Assembly: GCF_030644385.1 (NCBI RefSeq)
Contig: NZ_CP130060.1
Span: 558,001 to 622,000 of the forward strand
Length of the DNA: 64,000 nt
Direction of reading: 5' to 3'
Origin: Stomatobaculum sp. F0698
GTDB taxonomy: Bacteria > Bacillota > Clostridia > Lachnospirales > Lachnospiraceae
In this document: positions 7,487-14,840 of the stretch, in pieces
Layout of the letters: every line of letters begins with the position of its first letter
Position numbering within the stretch: the stretch's first letter is position 1
The notes under the pieces: model-generated
The model's database searches: none
What the model was told of the DNA's origin: nothing
The model's input: only the letters and a program-made list of their open reading frames with translations
Position numbers and translations under genes: made by a program

Positions 7487-8236
7487 ATGCATTTTTACAT
7501 CACCGGCGATACGCACGGGAACTTTTCGCGCATTGCGGAATTTTGCCGTACGCAGCACACAACGCGGGAAGATGTACTGATTATCCTTGGCGATGTCGGG
7601 CTCAACTATTTTCTGGACGAGAGAGATAAGCGGCTCAAGGAAAAGGTGGCGGCGCTTGACATCACCCTCTTTTGTATCCACGGAAACCACGAGGCGAGAC
7701 CTTGGGAGGCGGAGGGCTATGAAGAGAAGCTGTGGATGGGCGCGCGCGTATACGCAGAACCCGACTATCCGAATCTGCTCTTTGCAAAGGACGGGGAGAT
7801 CTATACGATGCGCGGAAAGCGTGTCCTCGCAATCGGCGGCGCTTACTCCGTAGACAAGGAATATCGGCTGAGCTACGGCTACCGCTGGTTTGAGAGCGAG
7901 CAGCCGAGCGAGGAAATCAAGGCCTATACGGGGCGGCAGCTCAAGGCGGCAGATTGGTGTGTCGACTATGTCCTTTCGCACACGGTGCCGATTGATTTTG
8001 AGCCTGTGTGGAGCTTTCTTCCCGGCCTCGATCAATCGAAGGTCGATAAGAGTACGGAAAAATGGTTACAGACCATCCATGAGCGTCTGGAAATTCGTGA
8101 GGGCTGGTTTGCGGGGCATTATCACTGTCAGTGTGAGGGAAACGGCCTTCGCATCCTGTTTGAAGACTACGGGGAAATCTGTCGCGAAGAGGAAACTTCG
8201 GCAGAGGGAGGCATGCCTACGGAGGGGACGCTATGA
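7487..8236 (+). CDS. Calcineurin-like metallophosphoesterase
   Basis: A 249-residue protein with the dimetal phosphoesterase motifs in order: ITGDTHGN near the N-terminus, LGDVGLN, IHGNHEARP, SHTVP and AGHYHCQ near the C-terminus. These supply the Asp, Asn and His ligands for two metals. The substrate is not evident; relatives hydrolyse phosphomonoesters, phosphodiesters or nucleotides. A ribosome site (GGGGGGAG) precedes the ATG. The stop overlaps the start of the AlkD-like gene (ATGA), so the two are translationally coupled. Confidence 0.88.
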   Translation: MHFYITGDTHGNFSRIAEFCRTQHTTREDVLIILGDVGLNYFLDERDKRLKEKVAALDITLFCIHGNHEARPWEAEGYEEKLWMGARVYAEPDYPNLLFAKDGEIYTMRGKRVLAIGGAYSVDKEYRLSYGYRWFESEQPSEEIKAYTGRQLKAADWCVDYVLSHTVPIDFEPVWSFLPGLDQSKVDKSTEKWLQTIHERLEIREGWFAGHYHCQCEGNGLRILFEDYGEICREEETSAEGGMPTEGTL

Positions 8237-8907
8237 ATATCCGAGAAGAACTCTTTGCGCTTCGGGACGAGGAATATGCGGCATTTCAACAAAAGTTAAT
8301 ACCGGGTGTTCCCGCGGAGCGCGTCATCGGCGTCCGTGTGCCGGAACTCAGGAAGCTCGCAAAGCAGGTTTCCAAAGACCCCTCCCGCGCGGCCTTTTTG
8401 GAAGACCTGCCGCATGCCTATTACGATGAAGACCTGCTCCACGCCCTCCTCATCGCGGAGGAGAAGGATTTTGTGCGCTGCCTCGAGGCGACAGAAGCCT
8501 TTCTGCCCTTCATAGACAACTGGGCGGTCTGCGATATTTTTTCGCCCAAGGTCTTTGCAAAGCACAAAGAGGAGCTGTTACAGCGCATCCGTATCTGGAC
8601 AAAATCGGAAAAAACCTATATCTGCCGCTTCGGAATCGGGATGCTGATGCAGCATTTTCTGGATGCGGATTTTGATGCCGCATATCTGGAAATCCCGGCG
8701 GCGGTGCAATCCGAGGAATATTATGTAAATATGATGCTCGCCTGGTTCTTTGCAACGGCACTCGCAAAGCAGTGGGAGGTAACCATCCCCTATCTGGAAA
8801 ACAAGCGGCTTGCGCGGTGGACACACAATAAGGCGATACAGAAGGCGCGGGAGAGCTATCGCATTACGGCGGAACAGAAAGCCTACCTAAAGACCTTGAA
8901 GTGCTGA
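8233..8907 (+). CDS. AlkD-like DNA alkylation repair protein (HEAT-repeat glycosylase)
   Basis: A 224-residue helical protein of the DNA alkylation repair family. Recognisable features are RVIGVRVPELRKLAKQV near the N-terminus, LPHAYYDEDLLHALLI, FIDNWAVCDIFSPK, and the C-terminal NKAIQKARESYRI. AlkD-type enzymes excise bulky cationic alkylated bases using stacked HEAT-like repeats. The WAVCD segment corresponds to the position of the catalytic Asp. It overlaps the phosphoesterase gene by 4 bp. Confidence 0.88.
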   Translation: MNIREELFALRDEEYAAFQQKLIPGVPAERVIGVRVPELRKLAKQVSKDPSRAAFLEDLPHAYYDEDLLHALLIAEEKDFVRCLEATEAFLPFIDNWAVCDIFSPKVFAKHKEELLQRIRIWTKSEKTYICRFGIGMLMQHFLDADFDAAYLEIPAAVQSEEYYVNMMLAWFFATALAKQWEVTIPYLENKRLARWTHNKAIQKARESYRITAEQKAYLKTLKC

Positions 8908-8921
8908 CAGAGGAAATAGAA

Positions 8922-9482
8922 ATGGAAGAGATATTTGACATCTGCGACGAGGCGGGAGCGCCGACCGGTGCCACGGTGTCCCGCACGCTTGCGCACCGGG
9001 ATGGCATTCTGCACCGCACGGCGCATATCTGGGTGCTGCGGGAAGAGGCGGGTAAAAAGCAGGTCCTGCTGCAGAAGCGAAGTAAGAATAAGGATTCATT
9101 TCCCTCCTGTCTCGATACCTCCTCGGCGGGGCATATTCAGGCTGGGCATGAACCGCTTGTCTCTGCCCTTCGAGAACTCCGGGAGGAACTCGGCATCGAG
9201 GCAGCACCCTCTGACTTAAAGCCGATTGGGACGTTTCGTATCTCCTATCAAAAGGAATTCCACGGCGCCCTCTTCCGGGATGAGGAAGTGGCCTTCGTCT
9301 ATGTCTACGAAAAGCCGGTGGACACGGAGGCTCTGAAGTTACAGCCCGAAGAGCTGGAGAGCGTGCTCTGGCAGGATTACGAGAAGGTCGTAGAGGCCGT
9401 AGCGCAGCGGAATCCCGCTTACTGTGTGCCGCGTGGCGGGCTTCTGTTGGTCGGGAAGTATCTGGGATTTTCGTCAAACTAG
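8922..9482 (+). CDS. Nudix hydrolase (IPP-isomerase-like/YfcD type)
   Basis: A 186-residue Nudix protein beginning MEEIFDICDEAGAPTG and HRTAHIWV, typical of the YfcD/isopentenyl-diphosphate isomerase-like branch. The Nudix box runs GHIQAGHEPLVSALREL and then REELGI; the first Glu of the canonical box is replaced by His, while the REx2EE metal ligands are intact. The ATG at 8922 with AGAGGA upstream is preferred over a GTG at 8901 that overlaps the previous gene. The substrate is unknown; the neighbourhood suggests house-cleaning of damaged metabolites or nucleotides. Confidence 0.85.
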   Translation: MEEIFDICDEAGAPTGATVSRTLAHRDGILHRTAHIWVLREEAGKKQVLLQKRSKNKDSFPSCLDTSSAGHIQAGHEPLVSALRELREELGIEAAPSDLKPIGTFRISYQKEFHGALFRDEEVAFVYVYEKPVDTEALKLQPEELESVLWQDYEKVVEAVAQRNPAYCVPRGGLLLVGKYLGFSSN

Positions 9483-9484
9483 GA

Positions 9485-9513
9485 TTGACAAGTACACTTG
9501 TCATGGCTATTAT
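9485..9513 (+). promoter_or_regulatory. Strong promoter of the membrane protein/XRE pair
   Basis: TTGACA (9485-9490) and TATTAT (9508-9513) with a 17-bp spacer. The -35 is embedded in an 18-bp palindrome. Confidence 0.8.
9486..9503. promoter_or_regulatory. Operator copy 1 (palindrome over the -35)
   Basis: TGACAAGTACACTTGTCA is symmetrical except for the central AC. It covers the -35 and most of the spacer. Confidence 0.7.
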
Positions 9514-9520
9514 ATGGTTA

Positions 9521-9538
9521 TGACAAGTGTACTTGGCA
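9521..9538. promoter_or_regulatory. Operator copy 2 (downstream of the -10)
   Basis: TGACAAGTGTACTTGGCA repeats the first palindrome with one arm mismatch, 35 bp downstream. Two sites flanking the -10 suggest cooperative autorepression by the XRE protein at 9880. Confidence 0.65.
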
Positions 9539-9554
9539 AAAAGGAGGAGTTCCG

Positions 9555-9875
9555 ATGGACAAGGAAGAAATTCTGGAGAGAAGCCGAAGAGAAAACGAAA
9601 AACTGGATGAGAGAGAAAGGGATGCACTTGCCGCAAGCGGAAAGATGGCATTTCTGGTTGGCGGGATTATCTGTGTCCTTATCATTGCTTTGGAATGGAA
9701 CTTCCGAAGGCGCATAGCAACGGAAATCTGGGCTGTGTATGCTTCTATGTACGGAACAAATGAGCTGATTCAATATTTTCGACTCAGGAAAATATCGCAT
9801 TTGATTTTTGCCTTGTTGCAACTCGCAATGGCGGTGTTTTTTTTCGGGATGTTTTTTATGAGCTTGGTCCGGTAA
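9555..9875 (+). CDS. Small membrane protein (DUF6442-like)
   Basis: A 106-residue protein with a charged N-terminus (MDKEEILERSRRENEKLDER) and about three hydrophobic segments: MAFLVGGIICVLIIALEW, a weaker central one (IWAVYASMYG), and LIFALLQLAMAVFFFGMFF. I recall this start pattern in DUF6442-type proteins that are encoded beside small XRE regulators. A perfect AAGGAGGAG precedes the ATG. It is 4 bp from the XRE gene and shares its promoter. Function is unknown. Confidence 0.75.
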   Translation: MDKEEILERSRRENEKLDERERDALAASGKMAFLVGGIICVLIIALEWNFRRRIATEIWAVYASMYGTNELIQYFRLRKISHLIFALLQLAMAVFFFGMFFMSLVR

Positions 9876-9879
9876 AGAG

Positions 9880-10086
9880 ATGAACGATAGCTTAGTACTC
9901 AAAAACAAGCTGAAGGAAATGCGCGCGGAGAGGGGCTTATCGCAAGCGCAGCTGGCTGCAATGGTCGGCGTATCCCGCAATACCATCAGTTCCATTGAAA
10001 CAGGACAGTTCACGCCGACGGCAAAATTGGCATTGGTTCTATGTATGGCTTTGGATAAGAAATTCGAGGAGATTTTTTATTTCTAG
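9880..10086 (+). CDS. Small XRE transcriptional regulator
   Basis: A 68-residue one-domain Cro/C1 protein: LKNKLKEMRAERGLSQAQLA, MVGVSRNTISSIETGQFTP and a C-terminal LDKKFEEIFYF. The IEtGqFtPT...LA pattern matches the YozG/PBSX-like small regulators that control adjacent membrane-protein genes. It is the second gene of the pair and is the natural candidate to bind the two palindromes at the promoter. A strong terminator follows. Confidence 0.88.
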   Translation: MNDSLVLKNKLKEMRAERGLSQAQLAAMVGVSRNTISSIETGQFTPTAKLALVLCMALDKKFEEIFYF

Positions 10087-10091
10087 AGAAG

Positions 10092-10133
10092 AAAAACACC
10101 CCCGTCCCGGATATCCGGGGCGGGGGTGTTTTA
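10092..10133. terminator. Bidirectional terminator
   Basis: AAAACACCCCCG and the matching CGGGGGTGTTTT form a long GC-rich hairpin between convergent genes. Confidence 0.88.
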
Positions 10134-10171
10134 TCGTTTCAATTCAATTTTGAAGGCTTGTTCGGAAAATT

Positions 10172-11395
10172 TCAGAGAACATCGCCGAGCTTGGCTTCCT
10201 TGATGCCGTGCTTTTCCGCGTAGCCCGTGAGAATCAGGGTCAGAGCGCCGTCACCGGTGACATTGCATGCGGTTCCGAAGGAATCCTGCAGCGCAAAGAT
10301 GGTCAGCATGAGCGCTGTGCCGCTCTCGTCAAAGCCGAGCACGCCGGTAATCAGTCCGAGAGAAGCCATGACGGTGCCGCCGGGCACGCCGGGTGCGCCG
10401 ATTGCGAATACGCCGAGCAGCAGACAGAAGAGTATCATCTTACCGACGGACGGGAACTCGCCGTAGAGCATCTTGGAAACTGCCATGACAAAGAAGGTCT
10501 CGGTCATAACAGAGCCGCAGAGATGAATGTTTGCAAAGAGCGGAATACCGAAGTTCACGAGGTCATCGCGGAGTGTCGGCTCGGACTTTCTTGCGCACTG
10601 CAGAGCTACGGAGAGCGTTGCTGCGGAGGACATGGTGCCGACTGCGGTCATGTAAGCGGGGCCGTAGTTCTTGATGATATTCATGCCGTTTCTGCCGGAA
10701 TAGACGCTTGCGATTCCGTAGAGCAGGGTGAGCCAGAGATAGTGGCCTACCATGACAATTACGATGATAATCAGGAAAATCGGGAGCTGCTTTGTGATGC
10801 TGCCCTCATACGCCAGCGTGCAGAAGGTGGTTCCGATGAGCAGCGGGAGCACCGGAATCAGGAACTTCGTGACAATCGAGAGAACAATCTTCTGGAACTC
10901 TTCGAGAATGTTGGTGGTAATGGTTGCGTGATTCCAGACAGCTGCGAGTCCCACCGTGACCGAGAAGAAGAGTGCGGTCATGACGCTCATAATCGGCGGA
11001 ATCTGGAGCTGGAAGATAACGTTCGGAAGCTCCTTCAGTCCGTCAACGTTCGGATCGATCGAGAGATGCGGCAGGATTGCGAAGCCGGCAATCGTCGAAG
11101 AGAAAGCTGCGCCGATCGAAGAGACATAGGCAATCAGCAGGGCGAAGCCGAGCATTCTGGAAGCGTTGTTGCCCATACGCGTGATGGAGGGTGCAATAAA
11201 GCCGATGACAATGAGCGGAACACAGAAGCTGATGAACTGTCCGGAAATATACTTTACCGTGACAATGACGTTTAGGATGCCCGTGACAAGCGAGGACTCC
11301 TCCATTGAGTTCATGACCAGTCCGGCAACCAGACCGATCACCAGCGCCAAAACAAGACGAAATGGCAGACTGTGGGTAAAACCTTTCTTTTCCAT
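10172..11395 (-). CDS. Dicarboxylate/amino acid:cation symporter (DAACS)
   Basis: A 407-residue polytopic membrane protein of the glutamate/dicarboxylate symporter family. It has the family landmarks GTMSSAATLSVALQ (serine-rich re-entrant loop), APGVPGGTVMASLG (second hairpin) and QDSFGTACNVTGDGA (helix 8 substrate/cation site). The last replaces the usual RTxxNVxGD Arg with a TAC context, so an anionic dicarboxylate is less likely than a neutral amino acid such as serine, threonine or cysteine. It lies 27 bp after cyuA in the same direction, which supports cysteine or serine import for the desulfidase (inference). Confidence 0.85.
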   Translation of the reverse strand: MEKKGFTHSLPFRLVLALVIGLVAGLVMNSMEESSLVTGILNVIVTVKYISGQFISFCVPLIVIGFIAPSITRMGNNASRMLGFALLIAYVSSIGAAFSSTIAGFAILPHLSIDPNVDGLKELPNVIFQLQIPPIMSVMTALFFSVTVGLAAVWNHATITTNILEEFQKIVLSIVTKFLIPVLPLLIGTTFCTLAYEGSITKQLPIFLIIIVIVMVGHYLWLTLLYGIASVYSGRNGMNIIKNYGPAYMTAVGTMSSAATLSVALQCARKSEPTLRDDLVNFGIPLFANIHLCGSVMTETFFVMAVSKMLYGEFPSVGKMILFCLLLGVFAIGAPGVPGGTVMASLGLITGVLGFDESGTALMLTIFALQDSFGTACNVTGDGALTLILTGYAEKHGIKEAKLGDVL

Positions 11396-11422
11396 AAAAA
11401 CCCCCTCTATGTTTGAATTTTG

Positions 11423-12739
11423 TCAAAGACAAGCATTGACATCTACTTTGTCGATCATGACATTCAGAATTTCATGATCGGTGGGCTTCATACCGACCTT
11501 GCCGATGTAGCCCACATTGCGTATGGTCTCTTCGACATCCGCCTCTACCAGCCCCTCGCCCGCATTGAAGTGCTTGTCGCGCATACTCATCTGGTGCGCG
11601 AGGATGGCTGCGTGGACCGAGGAAGCAATCTTGGCAGCGCAGCTCGGCTTTGCGCCGTCGCAGACAATACCGCCCACATTGCCCAAGGTGTTGGTTATGG
11701 TGTCGGCAATGTGTCTGTAATCACCGCCCGACATGTAGGTGATGGCAGCGCCCGCACCGCAGGCCGCGCTCACCGCGCCGCAGAAAGCCGAGAGCGGACC
11801 GATGAAGTGCTTGATGTAAACGGAGACCAGATTACTCACAATCAGCGCGCGGTAGAGGCTTTCTTCCGAGAGCTCCATCTCCCGCGCGTAGACCAGCACG
11901 GGCATGCTCACGGTGATGCCCTGATTGCCGGAACCGGAGTTAATCACGACGGGCAGCGCACAGCCGCTCATGCGGGCATCCGAGCCTGCGGCAGCCTTTG
12001 CGATTGCGCGGGTTTTCACATTGTTGCCCCAGATTTCCAGCATGGTCTTGCCAATCTGGGCTCCCCAGACATGGTCGAGTCCCTCCTGCGAAATGGCGCT
12101 GTTGTAGCGGATTTGGCGTGCCAAGACTTCGCTGACCTCCGAAATCTCCACCCCGTTTGCGTAGTCCAGAATGCCGCGAAGCGTCATTGCGTTGCGATCT
12201 GCGGTGTTTGCCGCCGCCTGCGCCTCTGCGGCCGCTTCCTCAGCCTCCTTGCTGAACACCAAAACCCCGTCCCTTGTCATGCGGACAATGTTGGTGTGGT
12301 GGTGTTCAATCACGACCTCGGCGGAATGCGCCTCTCCGCGTATCTTCGCCGAAATATAGAGGTTCGGAACATCCTCCGCGTGATTTACCTCGCAGAAACC
12401 CGCATCGACCAGCTCTTTGCAGCGCGTCCTGGCCGCATCATCCGCGCCGGCAATCACCTCCAGTTCCTTGGAAGCATCGCCCCCCGTGATGCCGAGGACA
12501 GCCGCGACCGCAATGCCCTTTTGGCCGCCGGAGTTCGGCACCGTGACGCCCTTCACATTCTTGATGATGTTTCCGGAGCAGTCCACGGTAATGTGGCGGG
12601 GCTCCTCACCGAGGAGCTCCTTTGCCTTGGCCGCCGCATACGCAATGGCAATCGGCTCTGTACATCCCATCGCCGGAACCAGTTCTTCCCGCAGAATCGC
12701 GGTATAATTGTCGAAACTCTCCTGATGATCGGAATACAT
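11423..12739 (-). CDS. cyuA: L-cysteine desulfidase / L-serine dehydratase-like (CyuA, UPF0597)
   Basis: A 438-residue protein of the CyuA/YhaM family: LREELVPAMGCTEPIAIAYA near the N-terminus, GGQKGIAVAAVLG, INSGSGNQGITVSMPV, GPLSAFCGAVSAACGAGAA and GGIVCDGAKPSCAAKI near the C-terminus. The conserved cysteines in GCTEP, FCGAVSAACG and VCDGAKPSC fit an oxygen-labile [4Fe-4S] cluster. The family converts L-cysteine to pyruvate, ammonia and sulfide, and some members act on serine. Ribosome site AAAGGAGG precedes the ATG. It is flanked by its likely transporter and a GntR regulator, forming a catabolic unit. Confidence 0.9.
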   Translation of the reverse strand: MYSDHQESFDNYTAILREELVPAMGCTEPIAIAYAAAKAKELLGEEPRHITVDCSGNIIKNVKGVTVPNSGGQKGIAVAAVLGITGGDASKELEVIAGADDAARTRCKELVDAGFCEVNHAEDVPNLYISAKIRGEAHSAEVVIEHHHTNIVRMTRDGVLVFSKEAEEAAAEAQAAANTADRNAMTLRGILDYANGVEISEVSEVLARQIRYNSAISQEGLDHVWGAQIGKTMLEIWGNNVKTRAIAKAAAGSDARMSGCALPVVINSGSGNQGITVSMPVLVYAREMELSEESLYRALIVSNLVSVYIKHFIGPLSAFCGAVSAACGAGAAITYMSGGDYRHIADTITNTLGNVGGIVCDGAKPSCAAKIASSVHAAILAHQMSMRDKHFNAGEGLVEADVEETIRNVGYIGKVGMKPTDHEILNVMIDKVDVNACL

Positions 12740-12761
12740 AGCAAACCTCCTTTCACTATGA

Positions 12762-12789
12762 TGATACCACTGATATTATCAGAATCAAG
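12762..12789 (-). promoter_or_regulatory. Promoter of the cyuA-symporter operon
   Basis: On the minus strand TTGATT and TATCAT are separated by 16 bp, directly upstream of the AAAGGAGG of cyuA. Confidence 0.65.
12771..12783. promoter_or_regulatory. Operator palindrome inside the cyuA promoter
   Basis: CTGATATTATCAG is a perfect 13-bp palindrome that fills most of the -10/-35 spacer. The upstream GntR-family gene product is the likely ligand-controlled repressor. Confidence 0.65.
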
Positions 12790-12839
12790 CTATTTTCATA
12801 GTTTTTCGGAGATTTTTTATTCTTTTTTAGGATAAGTGC

Positions 12840-13475
12840 TCAAAAGCCCATAAATCCGCCGAAGTCGTGGAGGTCGGCTTTCAAATCACGGAGCAGGGCT
12901 TCCGGATCTTTGCGCTCCAAATCCGCAATAATCAGCTCATGGTGTTTGGTATCGAAAGAGAGGAGGCGATCGGCGCGTCGGTTCCAGTAGAGTTGGGCAT
13001 AGGCGCGGAGTAAACGCGACATGCAGCGCTTCACATTGCGGGTGATGAACTCGTTGCCGCAGAATTCCATGAGCTTTGCGTGGAAGTCCATGTTGTAATG
13101 CCAGTGCTGCACGGGGTCCACATCGTCCCGCTGGCAGTCGCGGTTCAGCTCCTTTAAGGTCGCGATTTCCGAAGGGCCGAAGCGCTTATAGCTGCTTTGT
13201 AAGATGCCGCCTTCCAGAAACTCGCGGTACTGGAGCATCTCGTAGATGTCCATGTGGGTCAGGCGTATCACTTCATAGCCGTAGCGGGGAATGCTCCTTA
13301 CAATGCCGTCCGCGCAGAGGGAGATGAGGGCGTCCCGGACGGGAGATTTGCTGACTTCGTATTTCTCAATCAGTTTCTTCTCGTTCAGAATATCGCCGGG
13401 CTGATACTTGCCGGAGATAATATCTTGCAGCACGGCGTTGTAGACCATTTCCTTGAGGTTTGTGTATTTTTCCAT
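12840..13475 (-). CDS. GntR-family regulator (FCD-type) of the cysteine operon
   Basis: A 211-residue regulator with an N-terminal winged helix (VYNAVLQDIISGKYQPGDIL, NEKKLIEKYEVSKSPVRDAL) and a helical C-terminal ligand domain of the FCD type. The domain contains HYNMDFHAKLMEFCGNEF and a later FDTKHHELIIADLERKDPEA, which place the Asp/His metal-binding positions. It is transcribed in the same direction as cyuA, 100 bp upstream, and the gap contains a palindromic operator. Amino-acid-responsive control of cysteine or serine degradation is inferred. Ribosome site GAAGGAGG. Confidence 0.85.
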   Translation of the reverse strand: MEKYTNLKEMVYNAVLQDIISGKYQPGDILNEKKLIEKYEVSKSPVRDALISLCADGIVRSIPRYGYEVIRLTHMDIYEMLQYREFLEGGILQSSYKRFGPSEIATLKELNRDCQRDDVDPVQHWHYNMDFHAKLMEFCGNEFITRNVKRCMSRLLRAYAQLYWNRRADRLLSFDTKHHELIIADLERKDPEALLRDLKADLHDFGGFMGF

Positions 13476-13528
13476 GGTTCACAGTTACCTCCTTCGTTAT
13501 TTTTATTATACCGAAGACAACGAAGAGT

Positions 13529-13885
13529 ATGAAAGGGAAAATCTTTCGCGGCGTTCAACTGTTATTCCTTGCGCTGCTTTCTGTATGTGCGGGGCTGTGG
13601 GGAGCGCAGTATGCGTGGGCAGACAGCAGAGAAACTATGTCATGCGTCGTGAAGCGCGGAATTCTTGGAGAGCAAGTATGTGAGGGAGGGCAGTATAAGT
13701 GCTCGACTGAGCGCGAGATTGTTGTACGGAAGGCAGAGAGGAAGCACCGGGATGCCTTACGAAGTGCGAAATTCTTGGGGAGGCAGCAGGCGGAGATAAG
13801 GAGAAGCGTAGGTGTTTGGCGCAGCGGGGGGAGCAGTGTGGCCGGCGGCAGAGAAGTTTTACCCGGTGCTGTTTTGGGAGAATAA
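13529..13885 (+). CDS. Possible small secreted protein (uncertain)
   Basis: A 118-residue frame starting MKGKIFRGVQLLFLALLSVC, with a hydrophobic core and a plausible signal peptidase site in AQYAWA-DS. The mature part is basic, contains three cysteines, and does not resemble a family I know. The ribosome site is poor and the gene would lie just beyond the divergent GntR promoter. A direct repeat (13651-13670 and 13761-13780, GAAGYGCGRAATTCTTGGRG) with a 110-bp offset, not a multiple of three, argues that part of this region may not be coding or is degraded. Confidence 0.3.
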   Translation: MKGKIFRGVQLLFLALLSVCAGLWGAQYAWADSRETMSCVVKRGILGEQVCEGGQYKCSTEREIVVRKAERKHRDALRSAKFLGRQQAEIRRSVGVWRSGGSSVAGGREVLPGAVLGE

Positions 13886-13907
13886 GAAGAGAGACGCCGA
13901 CTTTTAC

Positions 13908-13935
13908 TTGTTTTTGCGCTTGCGCGTCGTATAAT
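13908..13935 (+). promoter_or_regulatory. Promoter of the 14.0-kb hypothetical gene
   Basis: TTGTTT and TATAAT separated by 16 bp, about 65 bp before the start at 14001. Confidence 0.6.
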
Positions 13936-14000
13936 GAAATGCAGTGTTGCTACGGCAAGTTTTGCGCTGAACAAGAGAAAAGACAGAGGGGGAAAGAGAA

Positions 14001-14468
14001 ATGGGTTTAAAGGATTTGTTAAAGAAGGCACTGACGGGAGCGTCCGATGAGGACAATCGGAAGAACAAGGCAAAAATGCGGGAGATTTTCAACTCGCTGG
14101 TTGCGGACGGAGATGCCTACACGCTGATTTACTGCCACATGCAGGATTCGCACAACGCAGTCGTTGTGGAGGTCAATGTGCACAGCAATTACATTGTGGG
14201 CTACAAGCCGGGTGAAGTTGTGATTGTGCCGGTAAACGCGCAACTCACCGAATGGGGCGAGGCCGAGGTCTTCAATAAGGAGAACGGCGGCAAAATCGCG
14301 TCCAGCTGGACCGGCTATTGCTCGGCGTCCAAGGAAGGTGTTCACTATCAGCTTGAGCCCATCACCTACGATCCGGGAATCAAGGCTTCGGCCAAGTACT
14401 CCGTCGCAGTTACCCAGTCCACGGCGGAAGTCGCAGAATTCCGCAAGTTCTTTAAGGCCGGTCTCTGA
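14001..14468 (+). CDS. Conserved-looking hypothetical protein
   Basis: A 155-residue soluble protein with a helical N-terminus (MGLKDLLKKALTGASDEDNR) and then a beta-rich body (AYTLIYCHMQDSHNAVVVEV, YIVGYKPGEVVIVPV, KYSVAVTQSTAEVAEF). There is no signal peptide or membrane segment. I do not recognise the family. It has its own promoter, a good ribosome site (AGGGGGAAAG) and a terminator, so it is almost certainly a real single-gene transcript. Confidence 0.8.
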   Translation: MGLKDLLKKALTGASDEDNRKNKAKMREIFNSLVADGDAYTLIYCHMQDSHNAVVVEVNVHSNYIVGYKPGEVVIVPVNAQLTEWGEAEVFNKENGGKIASSWTGYCSASKEGVHYQLEPITYDPGIKASAKYSVAVTQSTAEVAEFRKFFKAGL

Positions 14469-14840
14469 GTCAGCGGGCATACCGCTACAACACACAGCGG
14501 CTCTTTGAACCGAGAGAGGGCTACGTGACATTCGGGACGTTCGAATGAAATAAGCCGAGGCGGTGGAAACCGGTTCCGGTTGTACTTTACAGTTCGGCCC
14601 CCCGGGATTGCGGAACGGAATGGATGGCAGTTACGGAAAAGAGCCCCGAGGTGAAAGTCTCGGGGCTCTTTTTTGCGGCTTAGCGTAAATCCGTGCATGT
14701 GCAAGAAACGATTGCGGAGAAATAAACAGCCGGAAATTTTTGGTGCGGGAAAAGAACACTGCCGAAAGTAAGGTGCCGAGCAACTTTCTCGGCAGGAGAC
14801 AAGGGCAAATGTTTCACTTTGTGTACTCACGATAGTTTCT
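14469..14840. other. Intergenic spacer with terminator
   Basis: About 370 bp between convergent genes. It holds the strong hairpin at 14637-14674; apart from that I see no gene or RNA. Confidence 0.5.
14637..14674. terminator. Terminator between convergent genes
   Basis: AAAAGAGCCCCGAG pairs with CTCGGGGCTCTTTT around an 8-nt loop, followed by more T. Confidence 0.9.

Noticed and set aside
6905..8035. 376-codon minus-strand frame over the repeat spacer and phosphoesterase
   Set aside because: Antisense shadow with low-complexity translation; no initiation signal.
10208..12835. Long plus-strand frames (355 and 471 codons) opposite the symporter and cyuA genes
   Set aside because: They have no ribosome sites and no recognisable domains, and lie exactly antisense to strongly supported genes; high GC third positions create such shadows.
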